Assembly (NCBI GenBank): GCA_910585555.1
Contig: CAJUFU010000016.1
Coordinates: forward strand, 42,176-56,106
Length of the DNA stretch: 13,931 nucleotides
Source of the DNA: an uncultured Lachnospiraceae bacterium
GTDB lineage: Bacteria; Bacillota; Clostridia; Lachnospirales; Lachnospiraceae
Direction of reading: 5' to 3'
Positions 1 to 7,268 of this stretch are shown here, one piece after another. The stretch's first letter is position 1. Each line of letters starts with the position of its first letter. The notes beneath the pieces were generated by a model, which was not told the origin of the DNA, did no database searches, and saw nothing but the letters and a program-made list of their open reading frames with translations. A program made the position numbers and the translations under genes.

Positions 1-602
1 GACAGGTTCACATCCGCCCGCATGGAGCCCTCCTGCAGTTTACAGTCGGACGCTCCCAGATACTGGATGATCAGCCGCAGCTTTTCCAGATAGGCTATGA
101 CCTCCTCGGCACTGCGCATATCCGGTTCGGATACAATTTCAATCAAAGGCACCCCGGAGCGGTTGTAATCCACCAGGGAACAATCTTCCCACTCATCATG
201 TATCAGTTTGCCCGCATCCTCCTCCATGTGAATCTCATGGATGCCCACAATCTTCCTGCCCCCTTCTTCGGTCTCAATCTCCACGCCGCCGTCTCGACAG
301 ATGGGTAGATACAGCTGGGATATCTGGTAGTTCTGCGGATTATCCGGATAGAAATAATTCTTCCGGTCAAACTTCGCATATCTTGTAATATGGCAGTTGG
401 TGGCAAGCCCCACTGCGATGGCATATTCCAGTACCTGTTTATTTAATACCGGCAAGGAGCCCGGCATACCGGTGCAGACCGGACAGGTCTGGGTATTGGG
501 CGCGGCGCCGAAAGCCGTGGAACAGCCGCAGAATATCTTCGTCTTCGAAGCCAGCTCCACATGCACCTCCAGGCCGATGACAGTCTCATATTGTTTACTC
601 AT
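1..602 (-). CDS. gatB: Asp/Glu-tRNA(Asn/Gln) amidotransferase subunit B, 5' part only
   Basis: GatB is the kinase and tRNA-binding subunit of the cytoplasmic GatCAB complex. It phosphorylates Asp or Glu mischarged on tRNA so that ammonia from GatA can amidate it. The frame is open from an ATG at 602 to the window edge, about 200 residues, and starts MSKQYETVIGLEVHVEL, the classic GatB N-terminus. The zinc-ribbon cysteines are visible (Cys25, Cys27, Cys40, Cys43, the last pair in CPVCTGMPG). The family sequences FDRKNYFYPDNPQNYQIS and HMEEDAGK follow. GGAG sits 7 bases upstream of the ATG. The gene begins 54 bp after gatA and is the last visible gene of the aspS-gatCAB operon. It is truncated only by the window; a full GatB is about 475 aa. 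Confidence 0.97.
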   Translation of the reverse strand, partial: MSKQYETVIGLEVHVELASKTKIFCGCSTAFGAAPNTQTCPVCTGMPGSLPVLNKQVLEYAIAVGLATNCHITRYAKFDRKNYFYPDNPQNYQISQLYLPICRDGGVEIETEEGGRKIVGIHEIHMEEDAGKLIHDEWEDCSLVDYNRSGVPLIEIVSEPDMRSAEEVIAYLEKLRLIIQYLGASDCKLQEGSMRADVNL

Positions 603-656
603 AATCATCTCCATTCCGCCGCCTTCGGTGAGCGGCACAAATAGTCATGAAAGTCT

Positions 657-2096
657 TTACTTCTTCTCATACCTTTCAAAAGTATAGGCCGCCTGCAGCA
701 GTTTCTTCTCCTGGAAACAGTCTCCGATCAGCTGCATACCGATGGGAAGTCCCTTACTATCCTGGCCGCAGGGAACGCTGATGCCCGGCAGTCCCGCCAG
801 ATTCACGGCGATGGTATAAATATCCCCCAGATACATCTTGATCGGGTCCGCCAGACTCTCCCCTAACTTGGGTGCCGTGGTGGGTGCCACAGGCCCCAGA
901 ATCAAATCGTATTTTGCAAAGGCCTCATCGAAAGCTTTCTTGATCAGCGCCTTCACCCGAAGCGCTTTCAGGTAATAGGCATCGTAATAACCCGAACTTA
1001 AAACAAAGGACCCCAGCATAATACGGCGTTTCACTTCTTCTCCAAATCCCTGGGAACGGGTTTTCTTATACATGTTGTGGAGTCCCGCATAGTCTTCGGT
1101 GCGGTAACCGTACTTAATGCCATCGAACCGTTCCAGGTTGGAACTGGCCTCCGCCGCCGCTATGGTATAGTAGGCGGGAATGGCATATTCCACCAGACTT
1201 AAATCGAACCGTTCCACCACCGCCCCTTTGGCTTCTAAGACCTTAGCCGCCTGAAGGATAGCGTCCTTTACTTCCTCGTCCAGTCCCTCCCCCAGATAGT
1301 CATTGGGAATGCCAATCCGCATCCCTCTCACATCTTCCACCAGGGCTTTGGTAAAGTCCGTGTCCGACCTGTCAAGAGAGGTGGAATCCTTCGTATCATG
1401 GGAGGCAATGGCTTCCAAAACTGTAGCACAATCCCGCACGTCCTTTGTCAGCGGCCCAATCTGGTCCAAAGAAGAACCATAGGCAATCAATCCGTAGCGG
1501 GACACCGTACCGTAAGTGGGTTTCATCCCCACCACACCGCAGTAGGACGCGGGCTGTCTGATGGAGCCGCCGGTATCGGAGCCCAAAGCATAGAAGCACT
1601 CCCCTGCTGCCACCGCCGCCGCAGAACCACCGGAAGACCCTCCCGGCACATGGTCCGTGTTACGGGGATTTCGGGTGACGCCGTAGGCGGAAGTCTCCGT
1701 GGTGGAACCCATGGCAAACTCATCCATATTCGTCTTACCCAGAATCACGGCGCCGGCTTTCTGCAAGTTCAGGACCGCCTGCGCCGTATAGGTGGGTACG
1801 AAGTTGTGCAAAATCCTGGATGCACAGGTGGTGAGAAGCCCTTCTGTACATAGGTTATCTTTCAGGGCCACCGGCACCCCCGCTAAGGGTCCCGAAAGCT
1901 CCCCCTTTTCAATCTTCTCCTGCACCAGTCCAGCCTGTCGCAAGGCCCCTTCTTTGTCAACTGTCACATAACAATTTAGTTCTTTATCTTTTTCTGCAAT
2001 CAAGGAAAGCACCGCCTTAGCGGCTTCCACCGCCGTAGTCTTCCCCGCCTTGATTGTCGCCGCCAGTTCCACGGCTGTCATGTCTGTTATACCCAT
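657..2096 (-). CDS. gatA: Asp/Glu-tRNA(Asn/Gln) amidotransferase subunit A (glutaminase)
   Basis: GatA hydrolyses glutamine and channels ammonia to GatB for amidation of Asp-tRNA(Asn) or Glu-tRNA(Gln). The protein has 479 residues, close to the usual 485, and belongs to the amidase-signature family. The Ser-cisSer-Lys triad is complete: Lys79 in VALKDN, Ser154 in PGGSSGGS and Ser178 in DTGGSIRQP. These are the same numbers as in the Staphylococcus aureus enzyme. The start is the ATG at 2096, with GGAGG 7 bases upstream. The frame also runs open to an ATG at 2204, but that stretch overlaps gatC and its residues do not resemble GatA. The gene lies 28 bp after gatC and 54 bp before gatB, so it is almost certainly co-transcribed with them. 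Confidence 0.97.
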   Translation of the reverse strand: MGITDMTAVELAATIKAGKTTAVEAAKAVLSLIAEKDKELNCYVTVDKEGALRQAGLVQEKIEKGELSGPLAGVPVALKDNLCTEGLLTTCASRILHNFVPTYTAQAVLNLQKAGAVILGKTNMDEFAMGSTTETSAYGVTRNPRNTDHVPGGSSGGSAAAVAAGECFYALGSDTGGSIRQPASYCGVVGMKPTYGTVSRYGLIAYGSSLDQIGPLTKDVRDCATVLEAIASHDTKDSTSLDRSDTDFTKALVEDVRGMRIGIPNDYLGEGLDEEVKDAILQAAKVLEAKGAVVERFDLSLVEYAIPAYYTIAAAEASSNLERFDGIKYGYRTEDYAGLHNMYKKTRSQGFGEEVKRRIMLGSFVLSSGYYDAYYLKALRVKALIKKAFDEAFAKYDLILGPVAPTTAPKLGESLADPIKMYLGDIYTIAVNLAGLPGISVPCGQDSKGLPIGMQLIGDCFQEKKLLQAAYTFERYEKK

Positions 2097-2124
2097 GTCA
2101 TTTCCTCCATATGAATCCCCGTGC

Positions 2125-2415
2125 TCAGAATGTGCGCGGCACCATAAACATACCGTCTTTCTCCTGGGGCGCGTTTGAGAGCAGCTGCTCTCTCGTATCC
2201 CCATTCGTCACCACATCCTCCCGGAACACATTCTGTACCGGGAACACATGGGACATGGGCTCCACGCCTGTGGTATCCAATTCTCCCAGTTTGTCGATAT
2301 AATCCAACATCCTGCCCATATCCTTCTTGGCCTGTTCCTTCTCCTCACCGGAGAGTTCCAGCTTCGAAAGTATTCCTACATATTCTATTGTCTCGTCACT
2401 GATTATATTTGCCAT
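2125..2415 (-). CDS. gatC: Asp/Glu-tRNA(Asn/Gln) amidotransferase subunit C
   Basis: GatC is the small structural subunit that wraps around the GatA-GatB interface and stabilises the amidotransferase. It has 96 residues, the normal length. The N-terminal helical segment (ETIEYVGILSKLELSGEEKE) and the middle LDYIDKLGELDTTGVEPM with a C-terminal LSNAPQEKDGMFMVPRTF tail are characteristic of the family. The start chosen is the ATG at 2415, with GGAGG 5 bases upstream. An in-frame ATG nine codons earlier (2442) has no family support and lies in the short gap after aspS. The gene sits 36 bp after the aspS stop and 28 bp before gatA, giving the order aspS-gatC-gatA-gatB. Confidence 0.96.
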   Translation of the reverse strand: MANIISDETIEYVGILSKLELSGEEKEQAKKDMGRMLDYIDKLGELDTTGVEPMSHVFPVQNVFREDVVTNGDTREQLLSNAPQEKDGMFMVPRTF

Positions 2416-2451
2416 GTTACCTCCATTCCGGAGCGCCCGCACGATGGGCGC

Positions 2452-4200
2452 TCATCTTATCTTAATATGCACTTCCCTAAGCTGCTGTTCCGTCACTTCG
2501 CCCGGCGCGCCGCACATCAAATCCTGCGCCGAACCGCTCATGGGGAAGGCGATAACCTCACGAATGTTCTCTTCCCCTCGAAGCAGCATCAGCATCCGGT
2601 CCACGCCCGGCGCCATACCCGCGTGGGGCGGTGCGCCAAACTGAAAGGCATTGTAGAGTGCTCCGAATTTAGTCTGCAGCGTTTCCTTATCGTACCCGGC
2701 AATGGCAAAGGCTTTCTCCATAATCTCCAGATCGTGGTTACGCACCGCGCCGGAAGATAACTCCACGCCGTTGCAGACGATATCATACTGATAGGCCAGC
2801 ACCTCAAGCGGATCCTTTGTCATGAGCGCTTCCAATCCGCCCTGGGGCATGGAAAAGGGATTGTGGGTAAACCCAATCTGTTTCGTATCCGGGTCAAGCT
2901 CAAACATGGGAAAATCGTTCACATAGCAGAACCGGTATGCGTTCTTTTCTAAAAGTTCTAACTTCTCTCCCAATTCCGTGCGAAGCTGTCCTGCATAGTA
3001 GGCCGCCCTCTCTTCCTTGTCTGCGATAAAGAAAATGGTGTCTTTGACCGCAAGGTCTGCAAGCGCCGCCAGTTCCTTTTTCTTTTCCTCCGGAATAAAC
3101 TTGTCAATAGGTCCTTTGTAGCTCATATCTTCATCCACTTCCAGATAACCAAGACCGCCCATGCCCATATCTGTGGCAAATTTCAGAAGTTTCTCATGGA
3201 AGCCTTTGGACATTTCCGCATGTACCTTGATAGCACGCACTGTCCTTCCCTGGAACGGCTTAAAGGTGCATCCCTGGAAAAATTCCGTCAGATCGATAAT
3301 CCGAAGAGGGTTGCGCAAATCCGGTTTGTCTGTGCCGAAGGAAAGCATAGCCTCTTTGTAACTGATGACCGGATAGGGGGCCTTTGTCACACTGAATCCT
3401 TGTGGCGCAAACTTTGCAAAAGTGGATGAAAGCACTTCCTCCCCCACCCGGAACACATCCTCCTGGGTGGCGAAACTCATCTCGAAATCCAACTGATAAA
3501 ACTCTCCCGGCGACCGGTCCGCTCTGGCATCCTCGTCCCGGAAGCAGGGCGCAATCTGAAAGTATTTGTCAAAACCTGACACCATCAGAAGCTGTTTATA
3601 CTGCTGCGGCGCCTGGGGAAGGGCGTAAAATTTACCCTTATATTTCCGGGAAGGCACAATGTAATCTCTGGCGCCTTCCGGGGAAGAGGCACAAAGAATC
3701 GGTGTCTGAATTTCCAAGAATCCAAGCTCCATCATTTTCTGCCGCAGATAGGCAATCACCTGGGAGCGGAAAATGATGTTGTCCTTCACTTTCTGGTTGC
3801 GCAAATCCAAATAGCGGTATTTTAGGCGCACATCCTCTCTGGTCTCCTTAGAAGTCATAATCTCAAAAGGAAGCTGTCTGTATACCCTGCCAAGCACCTC
3901 CACCTTATGGGCTTCCAGCTCGATGGTGCCCGTAGGGATTCTGGGGTTGTAGGTCTCCTCATCCCGCTTCTCGATAATCCCCTGGATGGAAATGCTCATC
4001 TCTTTGGAAAGGCCGTTCAATAACGAAGTATCCCGCAGAACCACCTGCAGTACCCCGTACATATCCCGAAGGTCGATAAAGGATACCCCGCCGTGGTCCC
4101 GGATATTCTCCACCCAGCCAGCCACACGCAACTCCTTTCCGATGTCGCTTTCACTGATTTCCTGTAAAGTTACGTCTCTGTAAATGTTCTTGCCTGTCAT
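2452..4200 (-). CDS. aspS: Aspartyl-tRNA synthetase, probably non-discriminating (Asp/Asn)
   Basis: This class IIb synthetase charges Asp onto tRNA(Asp) and, if non-discriminating, also onto tRNA(Asn) as substrate for GatCAB. It has 582 residues, the bacterial-type length. An N-terminal OB-fold anticodon domain spans about 20-105, a class II core starts near 120, and a bacterial GAD-type insertion lies around 300-420. Motif 2 is at 220-241 (FRDEDARADRSPGEFYQLDF) and motif 3 at about 528-540 (GMAPGVDRMLMLL, Arg535). His36 in the anticodon domain (IRDHGG) is the residue linked to relaxed tRNA recognition; the E. coli enzyme has Leu there. GGAGG lies 7 bases before the ATG. Co-transcription with gatCAB supports the non-discriminating reading. 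The enzyme call is secure; the dual specificity is inferred. Confidence 0.96.
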   Translation of the reverse strand: MTGKNIYRDVTLQEISESDIGKELRVAGWVENIRDHGGVSFIDLRDMYGVLQVVLRDTSLLNGLSKEMSISIQGIIEKRDEETYNPRIPTGTIELEAHKVEVLGRVYRQLPFEIMTSKETREDVRLKYRYLDLRNQKVKDNIIFRSQVIAYLRQKMMELGFLEIQTPILCASSPEGARDYIVPSRKYKGKFYALPQAPQQYKQLLMVSGFDKYFQIAPCFRDEDARADRSPGEFYQLDFEMSFATQEDVFRVGEEVLSSTFAKFAPQGFSVTKAPYPVISYKEAMLSFGTDKPDLRNPLRIIDLTEFFQGCTFKPFQGRTVRAIKVHAEMSKGFHEKLLKFATDMGMGGLGYLEVDEDMSYKGPIDKFIPEEKKKELAALADLAVKDTIFFIADKEERAAYYAGQLRTELGEKLELLEKNAYRFCYVNDFPMFELDPDTKQIGFTHNPFSMPQGGLEALMTKDPLEVLAYQYDIVCNGVELSSGAVRNHDLEIMEKAFAIAGYDKETLQTKFGALYNAFQFGAPPHAGMAPGVDRMLMLLRGEENIREVIAFPMSGSAQDLMCGAPGEVTEQQLREVHIKIR

Positions 4201-4226
4201 AACGTTCCCTCCTTTGTAGAAAATTT

Positions 4227-4329
4227 CTGCGGAATTATCTACACGAGCCCCGCTCCACGGTCTCGTACTTTGCCTTCCTGCTTTGCCTGCGGAATTTTCT
4301 ACACGAGCCCCGCTCCGCGGTCTCGTACT
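4227..4329 (-). repeat. Two tandem copies of a 43-nt hairpin-forming element, 60-bp period
   Basis: Positions 4227-4269 and 4287-4329 are the same 43-base sequence with two differences (4237/4297 and 4257/4317), exactly 60 bp apart. On the transcribed minus strand each copy contains ACGAG ... CTCGT arms around a GC-rich centre (CCGCGG or CCGTGG then AGCGGGG), followed by a GTAGA-AATTCCGCAG tail. A further GTACGA fragment near 4351 may be a decayed third copy. The pair lies between the T-box terminator and the aspS ribosome site, so it would be in the readthrough mRNA. I do not recognise the family. It could be a dispersed intergenic repeat that has duplicated. Confidence 0.8.
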
Positions 4330-4365
4330 CTACTTTCTTCATTTTTGTTTCGTACTCCGGAACGT

Positions 4366-4401
4366 AAAAAGTCCCGGAATACAGTTACTGTATTCCGGGA
4401 C
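4366..4401 (-). terminator. Intrinsic terminator of the aspS T-box
   Basis: On the minus strand GTCCCGGAATACAG and CTGTATTCCGGGAC form a perfect 14-bp stem with loop TAA, followed by TTTTT (4370-4366). The 5' arm bases 4401-4395 are the same ones needed for the T-box antiterminator, so the two structures are mutually exclusive. This is the expected T-box switch. Confidence 0.95.
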
Positions 4402-4670
4402 GGATATGCTATATCCGCGGTGCCACCCGCATTGGTAAACCGATATCTCTGTCAAGATATTTGACCGCTCTACCCACTCTTACACTTAACGCGTGTTACG
4501 TACTGTCCTACGATTCTGCATCTTCGATAAATTATGACACTCTCGTCAATTTATCCCCGCAGGTTTTCAGACAGTCTGCTCCGGAGTGTTCCCGTTCCTG
4601 ACTCTGCACAAACAGCGCTCTCAGTCGGTGACGCCGTATTCCTGTCGTGCTCGGTGAGGTGAGTCTCCTT
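4366..4670 (-). promoter_or_regulatory. T-box riboswitch leader of aspS-gatCAB, overlapping AAC/GAA specifier
   Basis: The T-box sequence GCGGGTGGCACCGCGG is at 4430-4415. Its UGGC bulge (4425-4422) would pair with tRNA ending GCCA, as in tRNA(Asp), tRNA(Asn) and most tRNA(Glu). The antiterminator is CGGG (4429-4426) with CCCG (4399-4396), plus a CGGATAT/ATATCCG hairpin (4417-4401). In Stem I, GGAG (4668-4665) pairs with CUCC (4586-4583), and a distal GAGAG...GUGCAG loop lies between. Just before CUCC the loop reads GGGAACA. This places AAC (Asn) at 4590-4588 in the usual specifier position, with GAA (Glu) overlapping one base upstream. No GAC (Asp) codon is in that place. The T-box call is secure; the specifier reading comes from a hand-folded Stem I. 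Confidence 0.92.
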
Positions 4671-4731
4671 CATCGCATTTCCTATTACATCAATTACAGT
4701 TATTGTGAACTATTTTTTGATGTTGTATACA

Positions 4732-4760
4732 TGTATAACATAATTCATTTTGAAATGCAA
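4732..4760 (-). promoter_or_regulatory. Candidate promoter for the T-box-aspS-gatCAB operon
   Basis: On the minus strand TTGCAT (4760-4755) is followed after 17 bp by TATACA (4737-4732). TG one base upstream of the -10 makes it an extended -10 (ATGTTATACA). Transcription would start near 4725, about 55 bases before Stem I. The -35 match is weak (TTG only). Confidence 0.45.
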
Positions 4761-4783
4761 GTATTGTTTCTTGAAACGCAGAT

Positions 4784-4805
4784 ATTGTATTTAAAAAAAT
4801 ACAAT
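4784..4805. other. A+T-only perfect inverted repeat upstream of the aspS promoter
   Basis: ATTGTATTT (4784-4792) and AAATACAAT (4797-4805) form a perfect 9-bp inverted repeat with an AAAA spacer. It lies about 25 bp upstream of the candidate -35 and about 75 bp after the dapL stop. It could be a weak terminator for dapL or an operator. The rest of 4806-4878 shows nothing recognisable. Confidence 0.4.
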
Positions 4806-4878
4806 CTTGTTTTCAGCGCAACGCCTCCAAACATGATCCGCAGTACACGCCCTCCAAAATAATTTTCTAAACCTATCC

Positions 4879-6093
4879 CTACAGTTTTTTGATTCTGTCC
4901 ACAGCTTCCACCGTATTTTCATAACTGCCAAAAGCCGTCAATCTGAAATAGGTCTCGCCGCTTGGGCCAAATCCCGAACCCGGTGTTCCCACCACATTGG
5001 CCTTTTCCAGCAGATAATCGAAGAACTCCCAGCTGGTCATGCCGTTCGGCGCTTTCAGCCAGATATACGGCGCATTGACACCGCCGGAAACGCTGTAGCC
5101 CGCGCTCTTTAAGCCATCCAGGATATAAGCCGCATTTTTCATATAATAAGCAACCAGCTCTTTGGTCTCCCGCTTGCCTGCCTCGCTATAGACTGCTTCC
5201 CCTGCTCTCTGAATGATGTAGGGCGCACCGTTATACTTGGTGCCGTGCCTTCTCGCCCAGAGTCCATGCAAGGCCACGTCTCCTGCCTTTAAGTCTTTGG
5301 GTATCACCGTAAGACCAAGACGCACGCCGGTAAATCCTGCGTTTTTGGAGAAGGACCGCAGTTCGATGGCACAAGTCCTGGCTCCCTCGCACTCATAGAT
5401 AGAGTGCGGTACATCCTCCTCGGAGATATACGCCTCATAAGCCGCATCGTAAATGATAACGGAACCGTTCTTATTGGCATAATCCACCCACTCCTGTAGC
5501 TGCGCTTTCGTGATGGTGGAGCCGGTGGGGTTATTGGGGAAGCACAGATAAATCAAATCCGGCACCTCCTTGGGCAGCTGCGGTGCAAATCCGTTCTCCT
5601 CGATGCAGGGCATGTAAATCACATCGCTCCAATTGCCAGAGGCGGCATCGTAGGTCCCTGTTCTGCCGGCCATCACATTGGTATCCACATACACCGGATA
5701 CACCGGGTCGCAGACCGCAATCTTATTGTCCAGCGCAAAGATTTCCTGAATATTGCCGGAATCACATTTCGCACCGTCGGAAATGAAAATCTCGTCCGCC
5801 GCAATCTCACAGCCCCTTGCCTTATAATCGTTATCCGCAATTGCCGTCCGCAAAAATTCATAGCCAAGGTCCGGCGCATAACCGCGGAAGGTTTTTGCAT
5901 CCGCCATCTCGTCCACAGCGCTATGGAGGGCACTGATCACAGCCGGAGAAAGAGGCTGCGTCACATCCCCGATACCCAGCCTGATAATCTTCTTATCCGG
6001 GTTCGCCTCCGCATAAGCGTTCACCTTTTTCCCAATCGTAGAAAAAAGATAACTGCCAGGTAATTTCAAATAATTGTCATTCACTTTAACCAT
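4879..6093 (-). CDS. dapL: LL-diaminopimelate aminotransferase
   Basis: DapL is a PLP-dependent fold-type I aminotransferase that converts tetrahydrodipicolinate and glutamate directly to LL-2,6-diaminopimelate, bypassing the succinylase and acetylase branches of lysine and peptidoglycan precursor synthesis. It has 404 residues, a family-typical length. The Schiff-base lysine is Lys250 in SFSKNAGFTGVRLG. FPNNPTG (185-191), YDAAYEAY (215-222) and the C-terminal YFRLTAFGS with the substrate-carboxylate Arg are all present. The N-terminus VNDNYLKLPGSYLFSTIGKK matches DapL of the Chlamydia/plant type. GAGGG lies 7 bases before the ATG. It follows dapF by 178 bp on the same strand and supplies dapF's substrate. 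Whether they share one transcript is unclear, because a large hairpin lies between them. Confidence 0.95.
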   Translation of the reverse strand: MVKVNDNYLKLPGSYLFSTIGKKVNAYAEANPDKKIIRLGIGDVTQPLSPAVISALHSAVDEMADAKTFRGYAPDLGYEFLRTAIADNDYKARGCEIAADEIFISDGAKCDSGNIQEIFALDNKIAVCDPVYPVYVDTNVMAGRTGTYDAASGNWSDVIYMPCIEENGFAPQLPKEVPDLIYLCFPNNPTGSTITKAQLQEWVDYANKNGSVIIYDAAYEAYISEEDVPHSIYECEGARTCAIELRSFSKNAGFTGVRLGLTVIPKDLKAGDVALHGLWARRHGTKYNGAPYIIQRAGEAVYSEAGKRETKELVAYYMKNAAYILDGLKSAGYSVSGGVNAPYIWLKAPNGMTSWEFFDYLLEKANVVGTPGSGFGPSGETYFRLTAFGSYENTVEAVDRIKKL

Positions 6094-6133
6094 AATAATC
6101 CCTCTCTTTTATCCCTCAAATCTACTTTTAAAA

Positions 6134-6200
6134 CCACACGGAAGAACCCCCGCAAAAAATACCTCGCAAAAGGAACCTCACGAAAGCCCTTCACGGAGAA
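6134..6200. repeat. Degenerate array of roughly 11-15 bp units between dapF and dapL
   Basis: On the plus strand five consecutive units share a C-rich head and an A-rich tail: CCACACGGAAGAA (6134), CCCCCGCAAAAAATA (6147), CCTCGCAAAAGGAA (6162), CCTCACGAAAGCCC (6176) and TTCACGGAGAA (6190). Spacing is 13-15 bp. The resemblance is loose and may only reflect drifted low-complexity sequence. The function is unknown. Confidence 0.3.
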
Positions 6201-6235
6201 TGTCCGCATTCCAGGATATTCTCCAGGACATTTCT

Positions 6236-6276
6236 AGTGACACTTAGGCCGTGTCTTATACGGCCTTAGTGTCACT
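6236..6276. terminator. Long hairpin overlapping the dapF stop codon
   Basis: AGTGACACTTAGGCCGT (6236-6252) and ACGGCCTTAGTGTCACT (6260-6276) pair over 17 positions with a single mismatch and a 7-base loop. The 3' end of dapF, including its TGA at 6274-6272, lies inside the stem. On the minus strand the hairpin is followed by ACTAGAAATG, without a T-run, so it may be a weak terminator, an mRNA-stabilising element or a pause site rather than a strong intrinsic terminator. Confidence 0.55.
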
Positions 6277-7114
6277 TAATGTCCATAGCCCCGTCGAAGA
6301 CCGTCGCCGCAGGCCCTGTCATATACACAAGGTTCTCCGTCTGGTCCCAGGTTACCGTAAGTTCGCCTCCTAACAGTTTAACAGTTACCGTCTCGTCCGT
6401 CAAACCATTTAAAACACCAGACACCACCGTAGCGCAGGCCCCTGTTCCACAGGCCAGGGTTTCTCCAGTGCCCCGCTCCCAGACCCGCATAAGAACTGTC
6501 TGTCTGTCTAATACTTCCACAAACTCCGTGTTGGTCCGCCTGGGGAATCTCTCATGATTCTCAAAATAGGGCCCAATCTTCTCAATGTCCAGTTCCTTCA
6601 CACCATCCATAAAGACCACCGCGTGCGGGTTTCCCATTGACACACATGTCATTTTATAATCCTGTCCCTGCACACAGATTGTCTCATCCACCGCCTGCTC
6701 CTGCCCGCAGACCACCGGCACCAGAGCCGCTGTAAGTTCCGGTGCTCCCATATTGACCCGCACCGTATCCACCTTGCCGTCTTTTAAGAAAAGCTGGAGA
6801 TACTTTATCTTGCCGCAACTTATGACACTTATGTCAGTTTTGTCTGTAAGTCCCTTATCATATACAAACTTAGCCACACAGCGGATGCCGTTGCCGCACA
6901 TCTCCGCCCTGCTGCCGTCCGCATTGTACATCTCCATCTCGAAGTCCGCTTCCTTGGAGGGATTGATAAAGATCACACCATCGCCGCCCACGCCAAAATG
7001 CCGGTCACTGACCCGCCGCACAAACGCTTCCTTGTCCGCCTGGGCAATCTTCTCCTTTGCGCCGTCAATATAAATATAATCATTTCCGCAGCCATACATT
7101 TTCGTAAACTTCAT
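6272..7114 (-). CDS. dapF: Diaminopimelate epimerase
   Basis: DapF is a PLP-independent cytoplasmic racemase that interconverts LL- and meso-diaminopimelate, the step after DapL. It has 280 residues, the normal length. The two catalytic cysteines are Cys73 (EMCGNGIRC) and Cys222 (ACGTGACA). The N-terminal MKFTKMYGCGNDYIYIDG and the ADGSRAEMCGNG and GNPHAVVF blocks are standard for the family. The start chosen is the ATG at 7114, with AAAGGA about 8 bases upstream. The frame stays open to 7222, but those extra residues are not DapF-like. The stop codon is buried in a 17-bp hairpin. Two extended -10 candidates upstream (near 7170 and 7271) suggest it has its own promoter rather than reading through from glnA. 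Confidence 0.95.
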   Translation of the reverse strand: MKFTKMYGCGNDYIYIDGAKEKIAQADKEAFVRRVSDRHFGVGGDGVIFINPSKEADFEMEMYNADGSRAEMCGNGIRCVAKFVYDKGLTDKTDISVISCGKIKYLQLFLKDGKVDTVRVNMGAPELTAALVPVVCGQEQAVDETICVQGQDYKMTCVSMGNPHAVVFMDGVKELDIEKIGPYFENHERFPRRTNTEFVEVLDRQTVLMRVWERGTGETLACGTGACATVVSGVLNGLTDETVTVKLLGGELTVTWDQTENLVYMTGPAATVFDGAMDIK

Positions 7115-7167
7115 ATTGCACATCCTTTCCGTTATACATTGCCTCTGACACGCCACTGCATAGTAAC

Positions 7168-7176
7168 AGCATACCA
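7168..7176 (-). promoter_or_regulatory. Candidate extended -10 promoter of dapF
   Basis: TGGTATGCT on the minus strand (7176-7168) fits the TGN-TATAAT extended -10 pattern; no good -35 is seen. It would start transcription near 7161, giving a 47-base leader for dapF. Confidence 0.4.
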
Positions 7177-7268
7177 CAAGAGTCTCACAAAAAAAGCACG
7201 ATATCTGCACACTGCTATGCAAAAACTGCTACCGGACATTCCTGCGGCTCTGCCCTTCTACTTCCTTC

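Noticed and set aside
2097..2204. Longer N-terminus for GatA starting at 2204
   Set aside because: The extra 36 residues overlap gatC and do not resemble GatA, and a strong GGAGG precedes the ATG at 2096. The triad numbering also fits the shorter form.
4647..4862. 71-codon plus-strand open frame in the aspS leader and promoter region
   Set aside because: It overlaps Stem I of the T-box and the promoter on the other strand. Its A+T-rich translation has no family features and no ribosome site was seen.
7115..7222. Longer N-terminus for DapF starting at 7222
   Set aside because: The Cys-rich extension is not part of the family, would span the best promoter candidate, and MKFTKMYGCGNDY is the usual start.
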